Positions 31,062 through 42,947 of a stretch of DNA of 64,000 nt are shown here, piece after piece. The position numbers were made by a program, and so were the translations under genes. Position 1 is the stretch's first letter. Every line of letters begins with the position of its first letter. The notes under the pieces are model-generated. The model ran no database searches and was not told where the DNA came from. It was given only the letters and a program-made list of their open reading frames with translations. This stretch comes from Pinus tabuliformis (taxonomy: Eukaryota; Streptophyta; Pinopsida; Pinales; Pinaceae), in contig CM062818.1 in NCBI GenBank assembly GCA_031772625.1, positions 1,679,702,167 through 1,679,766,166 of the forward strand, given 5' to 3'.

Positions 31062-34000
31062 CTAAGCAATCGTGTCCTTCACTCCAAGACGATCACGCAA
31101 AGAGCGAAACTTCTGCTTAGTGAATGTCTTGTTGAAGATGTCTGCAGTCTGTTCTGTTGAAGGACAGAACTGCAAATCAATGACCCGATCATGTACTAAG
31201 TCTCTGATGTAGTGCATATGGATCTCTATGTGCTTCGTCCGCTGCCGCTGTACTGGATCCCTGCAAAATTTGAGAGTGATCTGGTTGTCACACCAGATGA
31301 CAATGGGCTGGTGGAACTGGACGCCCAACTCAGTGAGGAAGTGTTGTAGCCACAGAGCCTGAATGGTGATGTTGACTACTCCTCGGTACTCAGCCTCAGC
31401 TGAAGAGAGAGCAATAGCAGCCTGCTTCTTGCTCAACCAACAGATAGGGCCAGATCCTAGACTGAGTGAATATTCGGAGGTGGACTTGCGATCAATGTTG
31501 TCTCCCGCCCAATCAGAATCTGTGAAGCCAAGGAGATTCAATGCAGTGCCTGTTGCATAGTGAATCCCGAAGGTGATGGTGCCCTGCACATATTGGAGGA
31601 TGCGCTTGGCAACATTCCAGTGTAGCTCATGTGGCCCCTGCATGTATCTGGAAACTACCCCTACTGCATATGAGAGATCTGGTATGGAGTGGGTGAGGTA
31701 CAATAAGCTCCCCACTAGCTGTCGGTAGAGAGTGCTGTCAACTAATGGAGTGTCACCTCCATCCTCAAGGCGGACCCCAGACAGAAAAGGAGTCGGTGCT
31801 GGCTTGCAGTCAGTCATGCGAAATCTCTCGAGGAGATCCCATGCATACTTAACCTGAGAGAGTTTGATGCCTGTGGCATTCTGGCTGATCTCAAGACCAA
31901 GAAAGAAGTGTAATGGACCCATGTCCGTCATCAAGAACCTATCATGCAAGGCCCTCTTGACTGTAGCAATGGCTGAAGCCGAGCTACCAGTGATTAGGAG
32001 ATCATCTACATACAAAACTAAGATAAGAAGAGAATCATGTGTCCTAAGCATGTAAACATTCGGATCAGACTTACGTCTTTCAAAATTTTGTGATAAGAGA
32101 AAAGAATCCATCTTCGCGTACCAAGCTCTCAGGGCCTGCTTAAAGTCGTAGAGAGATTTCTTTAGTCTGCAGACCAAAGATGAATCCTGAATGAAACCAT
32201 GTGGCTGCTCCATGTAAATCTCCTCAGATAGGTCTCCGTGAAGAAAGGCATTCTTTACATCAATCTGATGTACTTCCCACCACTGGACAGCCGCAATGGA
32301 AAGTGTAAGGCGTATGGAATCCATCTTTGCTACTGGAGCAAAGGTCTCGTCATAATCAATGCCATGCACTTGTTGGAAGCCTTTGGCTACTAGCCTTGCT
32401 TTCCGTCTGGTGATTTGCCCATCTGCAGCACTCTTGGTCCTGTAGACCCATTTGCATCGGACAAGTTTCCTTCCTGAAGGAAGGGGGACCAGATCCCAAG
32501 TCTGGTTCTCGAGGAGGGAATTATACTCCTCCTCCATGGCGGATTCCCAAGATGGATGCCCAACAGCCTCAGCATAAGACTGTGGATCAGAAGACTGAAC
32601 TAAATGACAATGCCAGGAGGGCGATGGTTCAGTGGCAATGAGGACAAGTGGAGGCTCAATAAACTCTGAGCTAATCCTCTGCAGATCAGAATTATCCTCC
32701 ACAAGACCATTTCTAGGAGCTGGTTGGTCTTGTGCATATATCTCACGTAAGCTCCTTGTTCTCTGATTTATGACAGGGGAATATGATTCACTGCTGCAAG
32801 CCCGATCTGGGCTTGGATGTGGATCATCATTTGCATGCATTAGATTTGTATCTGAAGACTCTGTCTTTGCATCTGCATGCTCTTCCTCGGTATCTGCATG
32901 ATCTGTATCTGCATCTGAGTGCATTGAGTCATCATCCCGGACATGAGGTAGATAAAAAGTGTCTGCATGCGGCGCTTGAGGTGCATGCAAGAGACTTTCT
33001 TCAAATTTGACACTTCGCTCAATGATGAGCTTGTCCGTAGAGGGAATCAGGAGTCGATATCCCTTCACACCTTCAGGGTATCCAACAAATATGCACTCAA
33101 TGCTCTGTGGATCAAGAGCTTTCCTCTTTTCAGAGGGGATCAGGGCCCATGCTCGAGAGCCGAAAACACGGAGGCGAGTGACCTTTGGTTTAGTGCCGCT
33201 CCAAGCCTCAAAGGGGGTCTGATCCTTGACAGACCTATGAGGAGATCTGTTCTGGATGTAGTTAGTACAATTAAGTGCTTCAGCCCAAAGCTTATGAGGC
33301 AGTGACTTGGCATGCAACATGAAGGAAGCCATCTCTTTGAGAGATCGATTCTTTCTCTCAGCAACTCCATTCTGCTACGGAGTGTATGGAACTGTATACT
33401 GCAACTGTATGCCAGACTGAAGGCAAAGGTTCCGAAGTGTTGTGTTAACATATTCCCCCCCATTGTATGTACGGAGGGCTTTGATCTTTCTCTCTAACTG
33501 TGTCTCAACTAGTGCTTTGAAATTTTCATAGTGCTCAAAAACTTCAGATTTGTTCCTGAGAAGATACACCCAAGTATACCGTGAGAAATCATCAATAAAT
33601 GTAAGCACATACCTTGCTTTGTTGATGGAAGGATGAGGAAAAGGCCCCATGAGATCACTATGGATCAGATCTAGAGGAGAGGATGCTCTGTGAGTCTTGC
33701 CGGTGTCAAACTTTTCTCTGGGATGTTTGCCAAGAACAAACCCTTCACAAAATCCTTTGGAGAAACTGATATCTGGCAAGCCTTCCACCATCTCATTCTT
33801 GCTTAGCAGCTGTATATACCTGTAATTTAAGTGACCAAACCTCTCGTGCCAAAGCCTACTACTATCATCAACATGTGTAAGCAATAAGGAGGATTCAGAT
33901 TCAATAAATTCAGAAAACGTATACAGTCTGGTTCCATTGTTTACCTCACCAGTTGCAATTTTGGCATTGCTATGTAGATCATATATGTTCACTACATCTG

Positions 34001-35240
34001 GAGTGAATTCCACTCTCTTTCCGGTGCCTAAATGAGTGATCTGATAAACTGAAAGCAGGTTTACCGAAAGTTTTGGAACATGAAGCACATCTTCAAAGCT
34101 TCCCTGTAAAAGTTCCACTCTACCTTTTCCGGTGACCTCAATAGGTGAGTCATCTCCCATGAGGATGGGAGGTCCTTTGCATGCATCCAAAGAGGAATAG
34201 ACTTCCTTTGCAGCAACCATATGATGTGATGCACCAGAATCTATAATCCATGCATCAGGAGAATAATTAATTGCAACTAAAGCATGAAAATTGTTACCTT
34301 TCCCATGTGGCAGATCCTCAGTTTTCTTCTTGGCGCCCTGAGGGATGTGGTCCCAAAGGTTGTGCTTCTGAATAATTTCTGCCATTTGGTCAATTTGTTT
34401 CTTCATGCAAGAGGATTCTAGATGGAATCCTCTTTGACAGTAGGTGCATCTGTTTCCTTTCTTCCCTTTCTCATTTCTCGAGCCAGAGGAGTCATTGAAG
34501 GGCTTGGTGTACCCTTCCTTATTTGGATGGGAATGTGCTTTTCCTTTGTCTTTTTGTTGCTGGTTTTTCTGATTTCAATCAAATCTGTGATTTTTATTGT
34601 GGCTGCCATCATGCACAACAAGTGCATGTGATTTTGGAGGTTTGATTTTCCCCATGCCAATGAGTTTATCTTGCTCAAAAATAAGGGACTCCATAAATTA
34701 TTTGAGAGAAGGCATAGTGTAGGATTTACCTGTTGCGAGCCTTACTGAATGAAATGTAGACACAAAGACGGAGTATTCTGGTTCGAGCTTTGACATAATA
34801 GAGAGAACTTGCCGACTCTCCTCCTTGGATTTGTCAATTCCACAACCCTTGAGTTGCAGCAATAGATGATTATATTTGGTGAAGAAGTCTTGAATTCTGT
34901 CATAGTTCTGTGGATCCAATGATAGCAGCTCCACTTCGAGCAGATGTCCTTTCATCTCATCCTATTTCCCGTAGAGCTATTCAACCTTTTTCCAAATCTC
35001 ATTGGGAGTATTGCAGGTAGATAGATGAAACTGCAACTCTGGAGAGATGCACATGTATATGGATCCGTGGGCCTCATCCATACGGTTGAGGTACTTGGAT
35101 TTCTCTATGGCTAAAGTGGGTTCCACTTCTGTAGCCATGGTAATCTTGTACAACCCTTTATGACGAAGGTATCGAGCCATTTGGTCCTTCCATTCATGAT
35201 AGTTGTACGGTGTTAGGATCGATGCTTTGGGAAACTCCAT
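31062..35240 (-). pseudogene. Copia gag-pol, nearly intact but stop-interrupted
   Basis: All parts lie in one frame. Gag starts at 35240 (MEFPKASILTPYNYHEWKDQ), with stops near 34977, 34962, 34698 and 34577. A CCHC knuckle (C-TY-C-QRGF-H-LESS-C) precedes 34406. Protease DSGASHH, the pre-integrase HERFGHLN and integrase D..D..E region run to 33375, where a TAG replaces the first Gln of PYTPQQNG. The rest (33374-31062) holds KNRSLKEM, RT with VAKGFQQVHG and LYVDDLLITG, and RNase H with DSDWAGD and LSSAEAEY. Most stops are explained by C-to-T changes. It is inactive as read. Confidence 0.9.
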
Positions 35241-35320
35241 TTTTTTGTCAATCTTCGATCTCCAAGCTGTAATACTTGCAAAATAAAGTACTGGTGTGCC
35301 TTTTATCTAGCAACCTGTGG

Positions 35321-35332
35321 GATCTGATACCA
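35321..35332 (-). promoter_or_regulatory. Primer-binding site (initiator tRNA-Met)
   Basis: Minus strand TGGTATCAGATC directly follows the 5' LTR; one base near the end differs from the usual TGGTATCAGAGC. Confidence 0.85.
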
Positions 35333-35754
35333 TGTAAATGTGATAGAAAACCTGCATAGATGAATCTAGCTAGTAAAGGTTGAACACACAGCTTTGCAGA
35401 GCAAAAACACTAAAAGAAAATCGAAAGAAGAAAAGAATGATGCATTTGAAAATATGTTACAATGCTCATGATATAGCATCACTGGGTGAAAATCCCAAGG
35501 TAATGCACTATAGTGGTGATCAATGAGAAGACTCAACACCTACAACAAGTTCCGGAGATAACTAGTCAGTTGTGGAGTTAAAGAAGGAGCAAATCAAGGA
35601 GTAAATCATGCAAAAGGAATCTTGCATGCAATCCCATGCTCTAACTAAGAGTCCGCATGTAAGTGTGTAGTAGTTCCAACATGCAAAAGGAATCTTGCAT
35701 GCAGTCACATGCTCTAACTAAGAGTCTGCATGTAGGTGTGTAGTAGTTTCAACA
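35333..35754 (-). repeat. Copia 5' LTR (element in reductase exon)
   Basis: Minus strand begins TGTTGAAACTACTACACACC and ends ACATTTACA before the primer site. It is 422 bases long against 392 for its partner. It carries the same internal 73-base tandem unit. Confidence 0.9.
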
Positions 35755-35851
35755 TTTTCAGACATGGCGAAGGCTTCCAAAGAAAGGTTACCCCAACAAA
35801 AATAGTAAAGATAAAACCAGTAATGGTGAGTATAGTTGTAGCCAATTCCAT
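35755..35851 (-). pseudogene. TSC10A: 3-ketodihydrosphingosine reductase exon 1, first part
   Basis: The ATG at 35851 opens MELATTILTITGFIFTIFVG, a hydrophobic N-terminal segment like the membrane anchor of KDSR-type reductases, then VTFLWKPSPCL up to the target duplication. With one TTTTC copy and the copia element discounted, this part and 30299-30483 make 282 bases, exactly 94 codons, in one frame and ending at a splice donor. The exon was therefore intact when the element inserted. Confidence 0.72.
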
Positions 35852-36900
35852 CGTGAGGCGAGGATCAGGGTTTTGGGCAATGCCAATATTTCTTGAAACA
35901 AACGCAAGAATCTGTGTATAGGTTCAAGATGAGCTGGTTCTGGTTCTGTTAAGAATCAGATAGAACATTTATTACAAAATTGTTAAAGAATAATAATGTT
36001 ATTGTTGGGTTAGTGGGATTTTAGAGCAGCAGATGGGATATCAATGTTGACAGTTCGCTACCGGCGTACATTTAGGGAAAGTTACTGAGATGGAAAAATT
36101 ATCTTATAGTTTGCATGGTTATGGTTTGGATATTTCACTAGTCAATCTCATGGCTCAAGGTTCAATGGTTGAGCATAAAGAATAGTAGGATATTTGTGTG
36201 ATTTTTATCGGAATCCATCGATCACAAGGGTTGAATATCAGATGAATAGTTGCCCAGCATCGTACATGGTAAAATCAATAAAGAAGCCCATAATGGCATC
36301 ATGCTTCCGATGAAGGAATAAATCTGCTGGAGCATAAAATTTGGCAGCTTATGGCTTCTGTATTGCGTCAGTCAGTCTTATGGCTCAAAGGCTTATGAAA
36401 AATAAAGATTCTCCAAGACAACTATTTCTATAGGTAAACCATAGTCAAAGTTATCCACATTAATTTTTGGCCGTAGGTTCAGTCAATCTTATGTTTCATG
36501 GCTTACCATAAGTTTAATTTTTTTTGGTTCACGAATTCTATAGATTTTATTCAATCTTACCGCATATCAATTCCGGTGAGTTAAAAGTATCTATAGATCT
36601 CAACCTATGACCTCTTAATAATAAAAGTGTTTTAATGAGACTACCAACTACTATAAGGTTTTCTTCATTTTAATAAAATAAGTAGAGATTTGTATTATTA
36701 TAAAAATCTAGATTACCAGTCCAAAATCTTTACATATTTAAATCTTTCTTGTAGGTTTGAGATTGAGCACAAAAACTCAATCCAAACCTTCAAGTGAGTT
36801 CCCCTACACAAAAATTTAGTCTCTTTCCAACTAAAAACTTTCCAAAAAAACTCAATATCTAGACACATTTACATCCCATTTTTCACTATTTCTGTTTTGA
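35852..36900. other. Upstream region of the broken reductase gene; nothing else recognised
   Basis: The 5' flank of the exon-1 start should hold its 5' UTR and promoter, but I cannot point to a convincing TATA box. A weak internal repetition (GTCAGTCTTATGGCTCAAAGG-like motifs near 36149, 36375 and 36480) is visible. No other gene. Confidence 0.4.
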
Positions 36901-36901
36901 T

Positions 36902-37930
36902 TTAGTTTGACTTGTTTTTTGTTTTTCTTCCCAACTTGAGTGAAAGCTGTTTTTTTGCAAATTCTGACTGGACATTCTTTGGCGAGTACACATTAGTTGT
37001 TCTTGAAGTCTTCCTCATTTGCCTAATTTGCCCAAGAAGTTTCATTTCCAACATTATTCCTCGTGGTTTTCGAAGGGGATCCATTTTCCATGAGGGTTTG
37101 TTGTTTTTGCACTTTCACTGAGTCTAGAGAATCCTCACTGGCATGCATTTTTTCTTCATTGATTTTTGTTGCCTCTAATGCTATCAACTTTTGGGTTATC
37201 TTTTGGTTCTATCTTATCGTGGGCTCTTCCTCTTTGTATATTGTATAGTGATCACCCCACAATTTAGACCTTTGATATTTTTTCGGATCTTTGTTGCTTT
37301 GAAGCTTGGGGTGGTTTTTAATTACATGCCCCGTTTCATAGCACACTCTACACCAAAATGAAATATTTTCGTAGTAGAGCTTTTGGACCTAGAAATAATT
37401 TTCTATCTCCACAAAAATTCAAGCATAAGTAGTTTTATAATAATTTCCTATATTTGGGTTGACGCAATGAAATTTTCAAAGATCATTCCCAATAGAGGAT
37501 AAGGATTGGAGATTCGAAATATGCAAGGGTAGGTTTAGAAGTTTTACCCAAACTCGAGCTATGGAGATTGATGCCATTACAAGATCAAAGGTGGGAGGGC
37601 AAGGCAACATGAAGCGACTGACACTACCTGAGAACCATGACCTAGATTCACAAATGACCTTCTTTTCCTCAATATTATTGAAAACAACAACAACAAAAAA
37701 CCCCAAGCCATGGGATAAATATTCAATCATCCATTATACAAGGTTTCCATGTTTGAGATATCCATGTGTGCAGATCCGTTAGCCATAGCCCAAAGCCATT
37801 AAACCTGCAAACTAAACCTTGCTTCAAAAAAAAATTCTCACAACGGAAAGCTTCCTCATTCAAAGGAATATTTAGGGAAGAAACTTCTTGAACTACCAAG
37901 AGGCCAAATCCAGATTTCATAATGGAACTA
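36902..37930 (-). pseudogene. LINE ORF1 relic (minus)
   Basis: Minus-strand segments read LVCRFNGFGLWLTDLHTWIS, then GFFVVVVF and WVKLLNLPLHI, which are DUF4283 motifs of plant LINE ORF1, then a degenerate knuckle near 37330 and a charged tail (36902-37084). Frame changes at about 37730 and stops break it. No ORF2 or poly(A) was located next to it. Confidence 0.7.
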
Positions 37931-38990
37931 CATGAAACTGAAGAAGAGTTTGCTTAATCCACAACCATTCCGTAAAATAAATTTTCTTCATTGTAGAATC
38001 ACTAATATTGTCCATTGATGAGATTGCAAAAGAGATTTACCAAAAAATCCACACAATCTAAGCATAACATAGATAGGCTCACTAGTGCAAAACCCTAATT
38101 GCAATAAAGGTTTTCAGAGCTTCACCCATTTTTCTTATTTCTTCTTCTCTCAACACTCTTTAAAAATTAAAAAGTATTTCTACTACCATAAGGTTTTATT
38201 TCCCAAGACTACCATAAGATTTTATTATTAAAGGAACTATATAAATTAAATTATATCTATGAACTTAAGATTTTTTATTTTTACATAATTTATTTTTCTT
38301 ATGTAAATTATAAATATATAAAATAGCAAATAATCTTTAATTTTGTAAATTATAAATATATAAAATAGCAGATAATCTTTAATTTTGTAAATGATAGTTT
38401 GTATTAATTTATGTGTGATTAATTTTGTAAATGATAGTTTATATTAATTTATGTGTGATTTTAAGATTAGATGGTGAAGATTAAAAATGAGAACAATCAT
38501 TGAAAGTATTTCTACTCTTCAATCTAGAAGTTCTCATACAATTCCTATACATAACCAAAAAAACCTATCATTTTATTTTTTTACATAACTTATTTTTCTT
38601 ATCTTATTATAAATATATAAAACAAGATACAATTTTTATTTTTGTAAACAAAGAAAATTTTAAGGAGAATGATTTATTTTAAAGTTTATAAATCTTGGCG
38701 AATATCACTAGTGTCTAATATGAAAACTATAAAATATTTGTTGATATCTTTATAAAAATATCCAAATTTCTAATTATTTTATAGGTAGAGTCCATATAAT
38801 TTTGGCAATTTTTAGGATAAAATAATTTTATACTGTAAAATTTGGGCAAATAATTTTTAGAAGAAATGGAAAGTGGCAAATCTTTTTTTTGGAAAAAACA
38901 TGGAAAATTGGCCCACTTGTGAATATTAGCCCCTAAAATTTTCCATGTTTGTAAATGATGGTTCTTGTTAATTTGTGTGTGATAATTTAA
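37931..38990. repeat. AT-rich stretch with short tandem repeats
   Basis: Around 38285-38460, GTAAATTATAAATATATAAAATAGCA and the following block are doubled (about 48-base unit), and TTTTGTAAATGATAGTTT with TTAATTTATGTGTGATT is doubled (about 40-base unit). A GGTGAAGATTAAAAATGAG motif at 38474 is a copy of the target-site sequence that precedes the 1-kb retroposon copies. No gene. Confidence 0.6.
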
Positions 38991-39008
38991 GGTTGGATGG
39001 TGAAGATT

Positions 39009-40048
39009 AAAAATGAGGACAACGATGTCTCACTGGTGTGGAATCCAATTGTGGTCGAGGTCTTTTCGTTCCAGGTTTGTGGGTGGTGGCAGTCAATTTT
39101 GGAGGGGTGGTCGTTGTTGGTTGTTGCAAGGCTGGTGTCAGGGCTTCGTTGTTGTTCGGTTTAGTGGAAGGGTCTGTGGTGTGCAGTGGGTTTTGTCCCG
39201 GGGTGTCCTCCTATGTTTTTATCATGCGCCCTGTTCCACGAAGCTTTCGCTTCCCAACCTTGAAGCCGGGCATCTTGACCAACTTGGGTGACTCCGGTAG
39301 ATTGTTGGAGGTGACACGGGGGGGTACGATTATTACAAGATTCAAGCGGGGAGGGAGCGTCGTAGGTGGTGTGGTCAAGGCGTCGATTGGAGCTCAAGGT
39401 GACAGGGGGTGAAGGCTTTAGGTGGAGTGGTTGTGCAGTTCGTGGCCATGGAGCAGGCATGCGAGGACTAAGTAGCAGGTCAAGACGTGTAGGTCTTTCG
39501 GGACGTTATGCTGTTGGTTGCTCAATTAGTCCTACGACCCTTTGTGACATGTTCCAGTATGTTCTTGATTGTCTAGAAGCTTATGACATGAATAAAAAGG
39601 AAGAGAATTAGGCGGTCATCATCACACTTAATCAACTGCATTACTTTCAATACTATGTTAGAGAAATGATTATAGTGGTTTGGCAGGGACAAAACTTGCT
39701 AGCAGAAAAGGTCAAGAAGCTAGAAACGTGGCTGGCTCACTTGGAGAAACATGTTAGCTATCCATATCGCCCTCCTCCCCCTCTAGGGACTCGGCCAGAT
39801 AATCCAGCTTCAATTACTTCTGATGATTGAATATGGTCACTGGTTGCCTTCTAGTTTTGTTTGACTTTTGGTGTTTTTGGCCTATTAGGGTTTGGACTAC
39901 TGATATGCTTCTCCTACTGTTTCTTTGTAATATGGTGATAACATTGGTCAATAAACCTAGTCAAGTTGAGACCACTTGCATCTTGATACCTATGTATTTT
40001 TCATTTGATGAATGAATAGAATCTTGATTTACAAAAAAATGAGAACAA
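39009..40048 (+). mobile_element. 1-kb retroposon R, copy 1
   Basis: A GC-richer body (about 39024-40034) ends in a short A run and is flanked by AAAAATGAGGACAA (39009-39022) and AAAAATGAGAACAA (40035-40048), a 14-base near-perfect repeat. The 3' part could encode SPTTLCDMFQYVLDCLE and a Leu/Lys-rich segment ending GTRPDNPASITSDD, with a TAG shared with copy 2. The 3' end (AATAAACC...GATGAATGAATAGAATCTTG) resembles an mRNA or LINE 3' UTR. It may be a processed transcript or a truncated LINE. The overlapping small frames are not separate genes. Confidence 0.6.
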
Positions 40049-40314
40049 TAATATCTCCAAAATTCAATATGTTCAATTTGGAGCTCTCATCCAATTTCAA
40101 TAAAAAAAACAAACAAAAAACTATTAATTTATTCTTTTATATAACTTATTTTTTCTTATGTAACTATAAATCTAGAAAATAAGATATAATTTTTATTTTG
40201 TAAAATATGGTTCATATTAATTTATGTGTGAGTTTAGGGTTCAATGGTGAAGATTAAAAATGAGAATAAGAATGGAAAGTATCTTTACGGTTCAATCTGG
40301 AAGCTCTGACCCTA

Positions 40315-41058
40315 TTCTTAACTTTCATACAATTCCTATACGTAACTACCTGTTCCTCATAATAATATAATTTTAAAATTATATATTAGAATTCAATAAT
40401 TAGTGTGATTTGAAAATTTATATCTACCATTAACCTAAATTTTGATAGTCAATTTTTTTTAATATTTAAATATATAACTAAAATAAATTTAAAATTATAT
40501 ATCTCCACTGTTGGATCTCGGAGGTATGGAAGCCTATCATTTCTAATGAAATTAATATCTACCCCTGTGCTAGGGGTTTCTTTATAGTAGATTTTGAAAA
40601 CCCTAAAAGCAGACAATATATTCTAGATTCCGACCCTTGGTTTTGGGAAAACTCGGGCCTATTCATGAAGCCATGAAACCCATCATTCGATCCCTCAACA
40701 ATAATCATAACCTCAACACCAATTTGGGTGAGATTTCCAAACCTACCCTTGCACCTCTGAAATTTCTCCTTGCTAAAAGCCATTGGAAATGCAATTAGGA
40801 ATTTTTACTGCAGGTGCCGAGAAATAGAGGAATATGCCAGAACCACCTATGCACGCATCTGTGTGGAAATGAACTTCAGCGTTGGATTCCCAACTGAAAT
40901 AAACCTAACAATTAAAGACTATGTATGGAACTAGAAACTTGATTATGAAAGTGTCCTCTTCAGATGTCGATCTTGCTTTGAGACAGACCATCTAGCCAAA
41001 AATTTCCCAAAAGCCTCCCAGAAAATTTTTGCTAGAAAGAATCACCACAAATCTACAT
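40315..41058 (+). repeat. 744-bp tandem duplication, unit 1
   Basis: TTCTTAACTTTCATACAATT starts at 40315 and again at 41059, and the following 744 bases match nearly base for base. The unit joins AT-rich flank to the middle of a LINE ORF1. The few differences suggest a recent event. Confidence 0.92.
40500..41057 (+). pseudogene. LINE ORF1 relic, first copy (truncated)
   Basis: Plus-strand translation from about 40505 gives SEVWKPIISNEINIYPCARG then FFIVDFENPK, IWVRFPNLPLHL-like and TYARICVEMNFSVGFP: a DUF4283 domain, then a CCHC-like RCRSCFETDHLAKNF in which the last Cys of the knuckle is lost. An in-frame TAG follows VWN. It breaks off at the duplication boundary. Confidence 0.75.
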
Positions 41059-41802
41059 TTCTTAACTTTCATACAATTCCTATACGTAACTACCTGTCCC
41101 TCATAATAATATAATTTTAAAATTATATATTAGAATTCAATAATTAATGTGATTTGAAAATTTATATCTACCATTAACCTAAATTTTAATAGTCAATTTT
41201 TTTTAATATTTAAATATATAACTAAAATAAATTTAAAATTATATATCTCCACTGTTGGATCTCAGAGGTATGGAAGCCTATTATTTCTAATGAAATTAAT
41301 ATCTACCCCTGTGCTAGGGGTTTCTTTATAGTAGATTTTGAAAACCCTAAAAGCAGACAATATATTCTAGATTCCGACCCTTGGTTTTGGGAAAACTCGG
41401 GCCTATTCATGAAGCCATGGAACCCATCATTCGATCCCTCAACAACAATCATAACCTCAGCACCAATTTGGGTGAGATTGCCAAACCTACCCTTGCACCT
41501 CTGAAATTTCTCCTTGCTAAAAGCCATTGGAAATGCAATTAGGAATTTTTACTGCAGGTGCCGAGAAATAGAGGAATATGCCAGAACCACCTATGCACGC
41601 ATCTGTGTGGAAATGAACTTCAGCGTTGGATTCCCAACTGAAATAAACCTAACAATTAAAGACTATGTATGGAACTAGAAACTCGATTATGAAAGTGTCC
41701 TCTTCAGATGTCGATCTTGCTTTGAGACAGGCCATCTAGCCAAAAATTTCTCAAAAGCCTCCCAGAAAATTTTTGCTAGAAAGAATCACCACAAATCTAC
41801 AT
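41059..41802 (+). repeat. 744-bp tandem duplication, unit 2
   Basis: Second unit of the direct duplication. Here the ORF1 relic continues beyond the unit into its original C-terminal sequence, so this is probably the parental 3' junction. Confidence 0.92.
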
Positions 41803-42217
41803 GGTGGGAAGGAGCACAAAAAGAACATTACATTGTCATCAAGGAAGAGTACTCTCTAGAAAACTCTGAATCGCAAGAAAGAAACAACTATCAACACAAG
41901 CAAGGGGAAAGCCCCTCACAACAGCAAAACTTTGAACTCGACAACCCCTCAAGCAGCAAACGTTATGAGGATTTGAATACTGCACAAAATAAATCTTCAT
42001 TTAACAGCAAAGCAGATCTCCCAGACCAAACTTCTTCTCCGACTATCTTCAAAAAGACGAACACAACAGATCGCGAAGCTAAGACATCAATGTCCCAAGA
42101 AGCATAAGAGATGAAGGAGATGCAAGATAAAGGAAGTTGGAAGACCGTGGAGAAAAAAAAGAAAGCTACAACACCGATCTCGCCGAGAAAAACGAGAAGC
42201 GAGACAATTAAGAACTA
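41245..42217 (+). pseudogene. LINE ORF1 relic, second copy with C-terminus
   Basis: Repeats the DUF4283 segment of the first copy, including the same TAG after VWN and a TGA in PLHL*NF, so the stops predate the duplication. It continues through RCRSCFETGHLAKNF (degenerate knuckle) into a long polar Ser/Gln/Asn-rich tail and ends near GSWKTVEKKKKATT. That end resembles GWRKVEKKKGRKT of the ubiquitin-like LINE ORF1, placing both in the same broad ORF1 family. No ORF2 follows. Confidence 0.75.
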
Positions 42218-42275
42218 AGAAAATTATAGGTTCGATATGGTCTCAGTGTACGTTAACCACCATCATCAACATCAT

Positions 42276-42279
<4 letters not shown>

Positions 42280-42305
<26 letters not shown>
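42280..42305. repeat. (TA)n microsatellite
   Basis: A short TA dinucleotide run preceded by CATCATCAACATCATCATCA. It marks the junction between the ORF1 relic and the ~2-kb tandem units. Confidence 0.9.
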
Positions 42306-42311
<6 letters not shown>

Positions 42312-42584
42312 CTCATGGCAAAGAGAGACATTTTAGAATTGTTTGATATTATGATGCTTTTGATTTTGATTTTTCAAGCCGCTAATCAACCATTATTTGA
42401 TATTTTAAGGGGTGGAAATTTATTTATTGTGGAATTATACGTTAAAAAATTATATAAAAAATTTGAATTAAATTTGTATAAAGAAAAGAATGAAGTTAAT
42501 GTTATATATATGTTGAAATATATATTATATTAATATAGATCTATATTAAGTATGGATTTAACATGAGTTGAGAGATTAAATTTA

Positions 42585-42935
42585 TTCACGTGTAAATTTT
42601 TTTTAAATGGAAAATATTATGTTATTTTTTTATTGTTTAAAATGTGTTTTTAAATGCTAAATAGAGTGTATTTAAAACCAAATAAATGTTTCAACCATAA
42701 AAATTTAATTGTTTCATGATATATACATAATTTTTTTAAAATGATATATATTATATACATTGACATTAAAATATTTTGCATAAAATGTACATCCAAATTA
42801 AAATGACTTTTTTTTTATTATTAATGTATTTTTAAATATATGTCAATATTAATTCGTATTAAAATATTTTATTTTAACAAAATTTTTAAGTATAGATATA
42901 TATGAAGTTGGTATCGACATAAATTAGTTAAGATA
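42585..42935 (-). repeat. 650-bp repeat family, minus copy
   Basis: Contains TTTTTAAATGCTAAATAGAG, CCAAATAAATG, ATATATGTCAATATTAATTCG and TATTAAAATATTTTATT, the reverse complement of blocks at 3171-3985. It is truncated at its 5' part. Confidence 0.7.
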
Positions 42936-42947
42936 TATATGAAGATT

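Larger units (their letters stand above)
30484..35759 (-). mobile_element. Ty1/copia element inserted in a reductase exon
   Basis: The element spans 30489-35754 (5.27 kb, minus), flanked by the 5-base duplication TTTTC (30484-30488 and 35755-35759). It has two LTRs, an initiator-Met primer site, a run of eight G residues (minus) as polypurine tract, and gag-pol in copia order in one frame. Only about six in-frame stops interrupt it and the LTRs are similar apart from a ~30-base indel, so it is younger than the 11-kb copia but no longer coding-competent. Confidence 0.93.

Noticed and set aside
34418-34678. 86-codon minus-strand frame as a distinct gag ORF
   Set aside because: It is out of frame with the rest of gag-pol. 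The zinc knuckle and protease lie in the other frame, which also continues from the gag start, with stops.
39013-39460. Overlapping frames in retroposon R copy 1 as separate genes
   Set aside because: They are out of register with the other copies and interrupted; the preserved signal is the retroposon as a whole.
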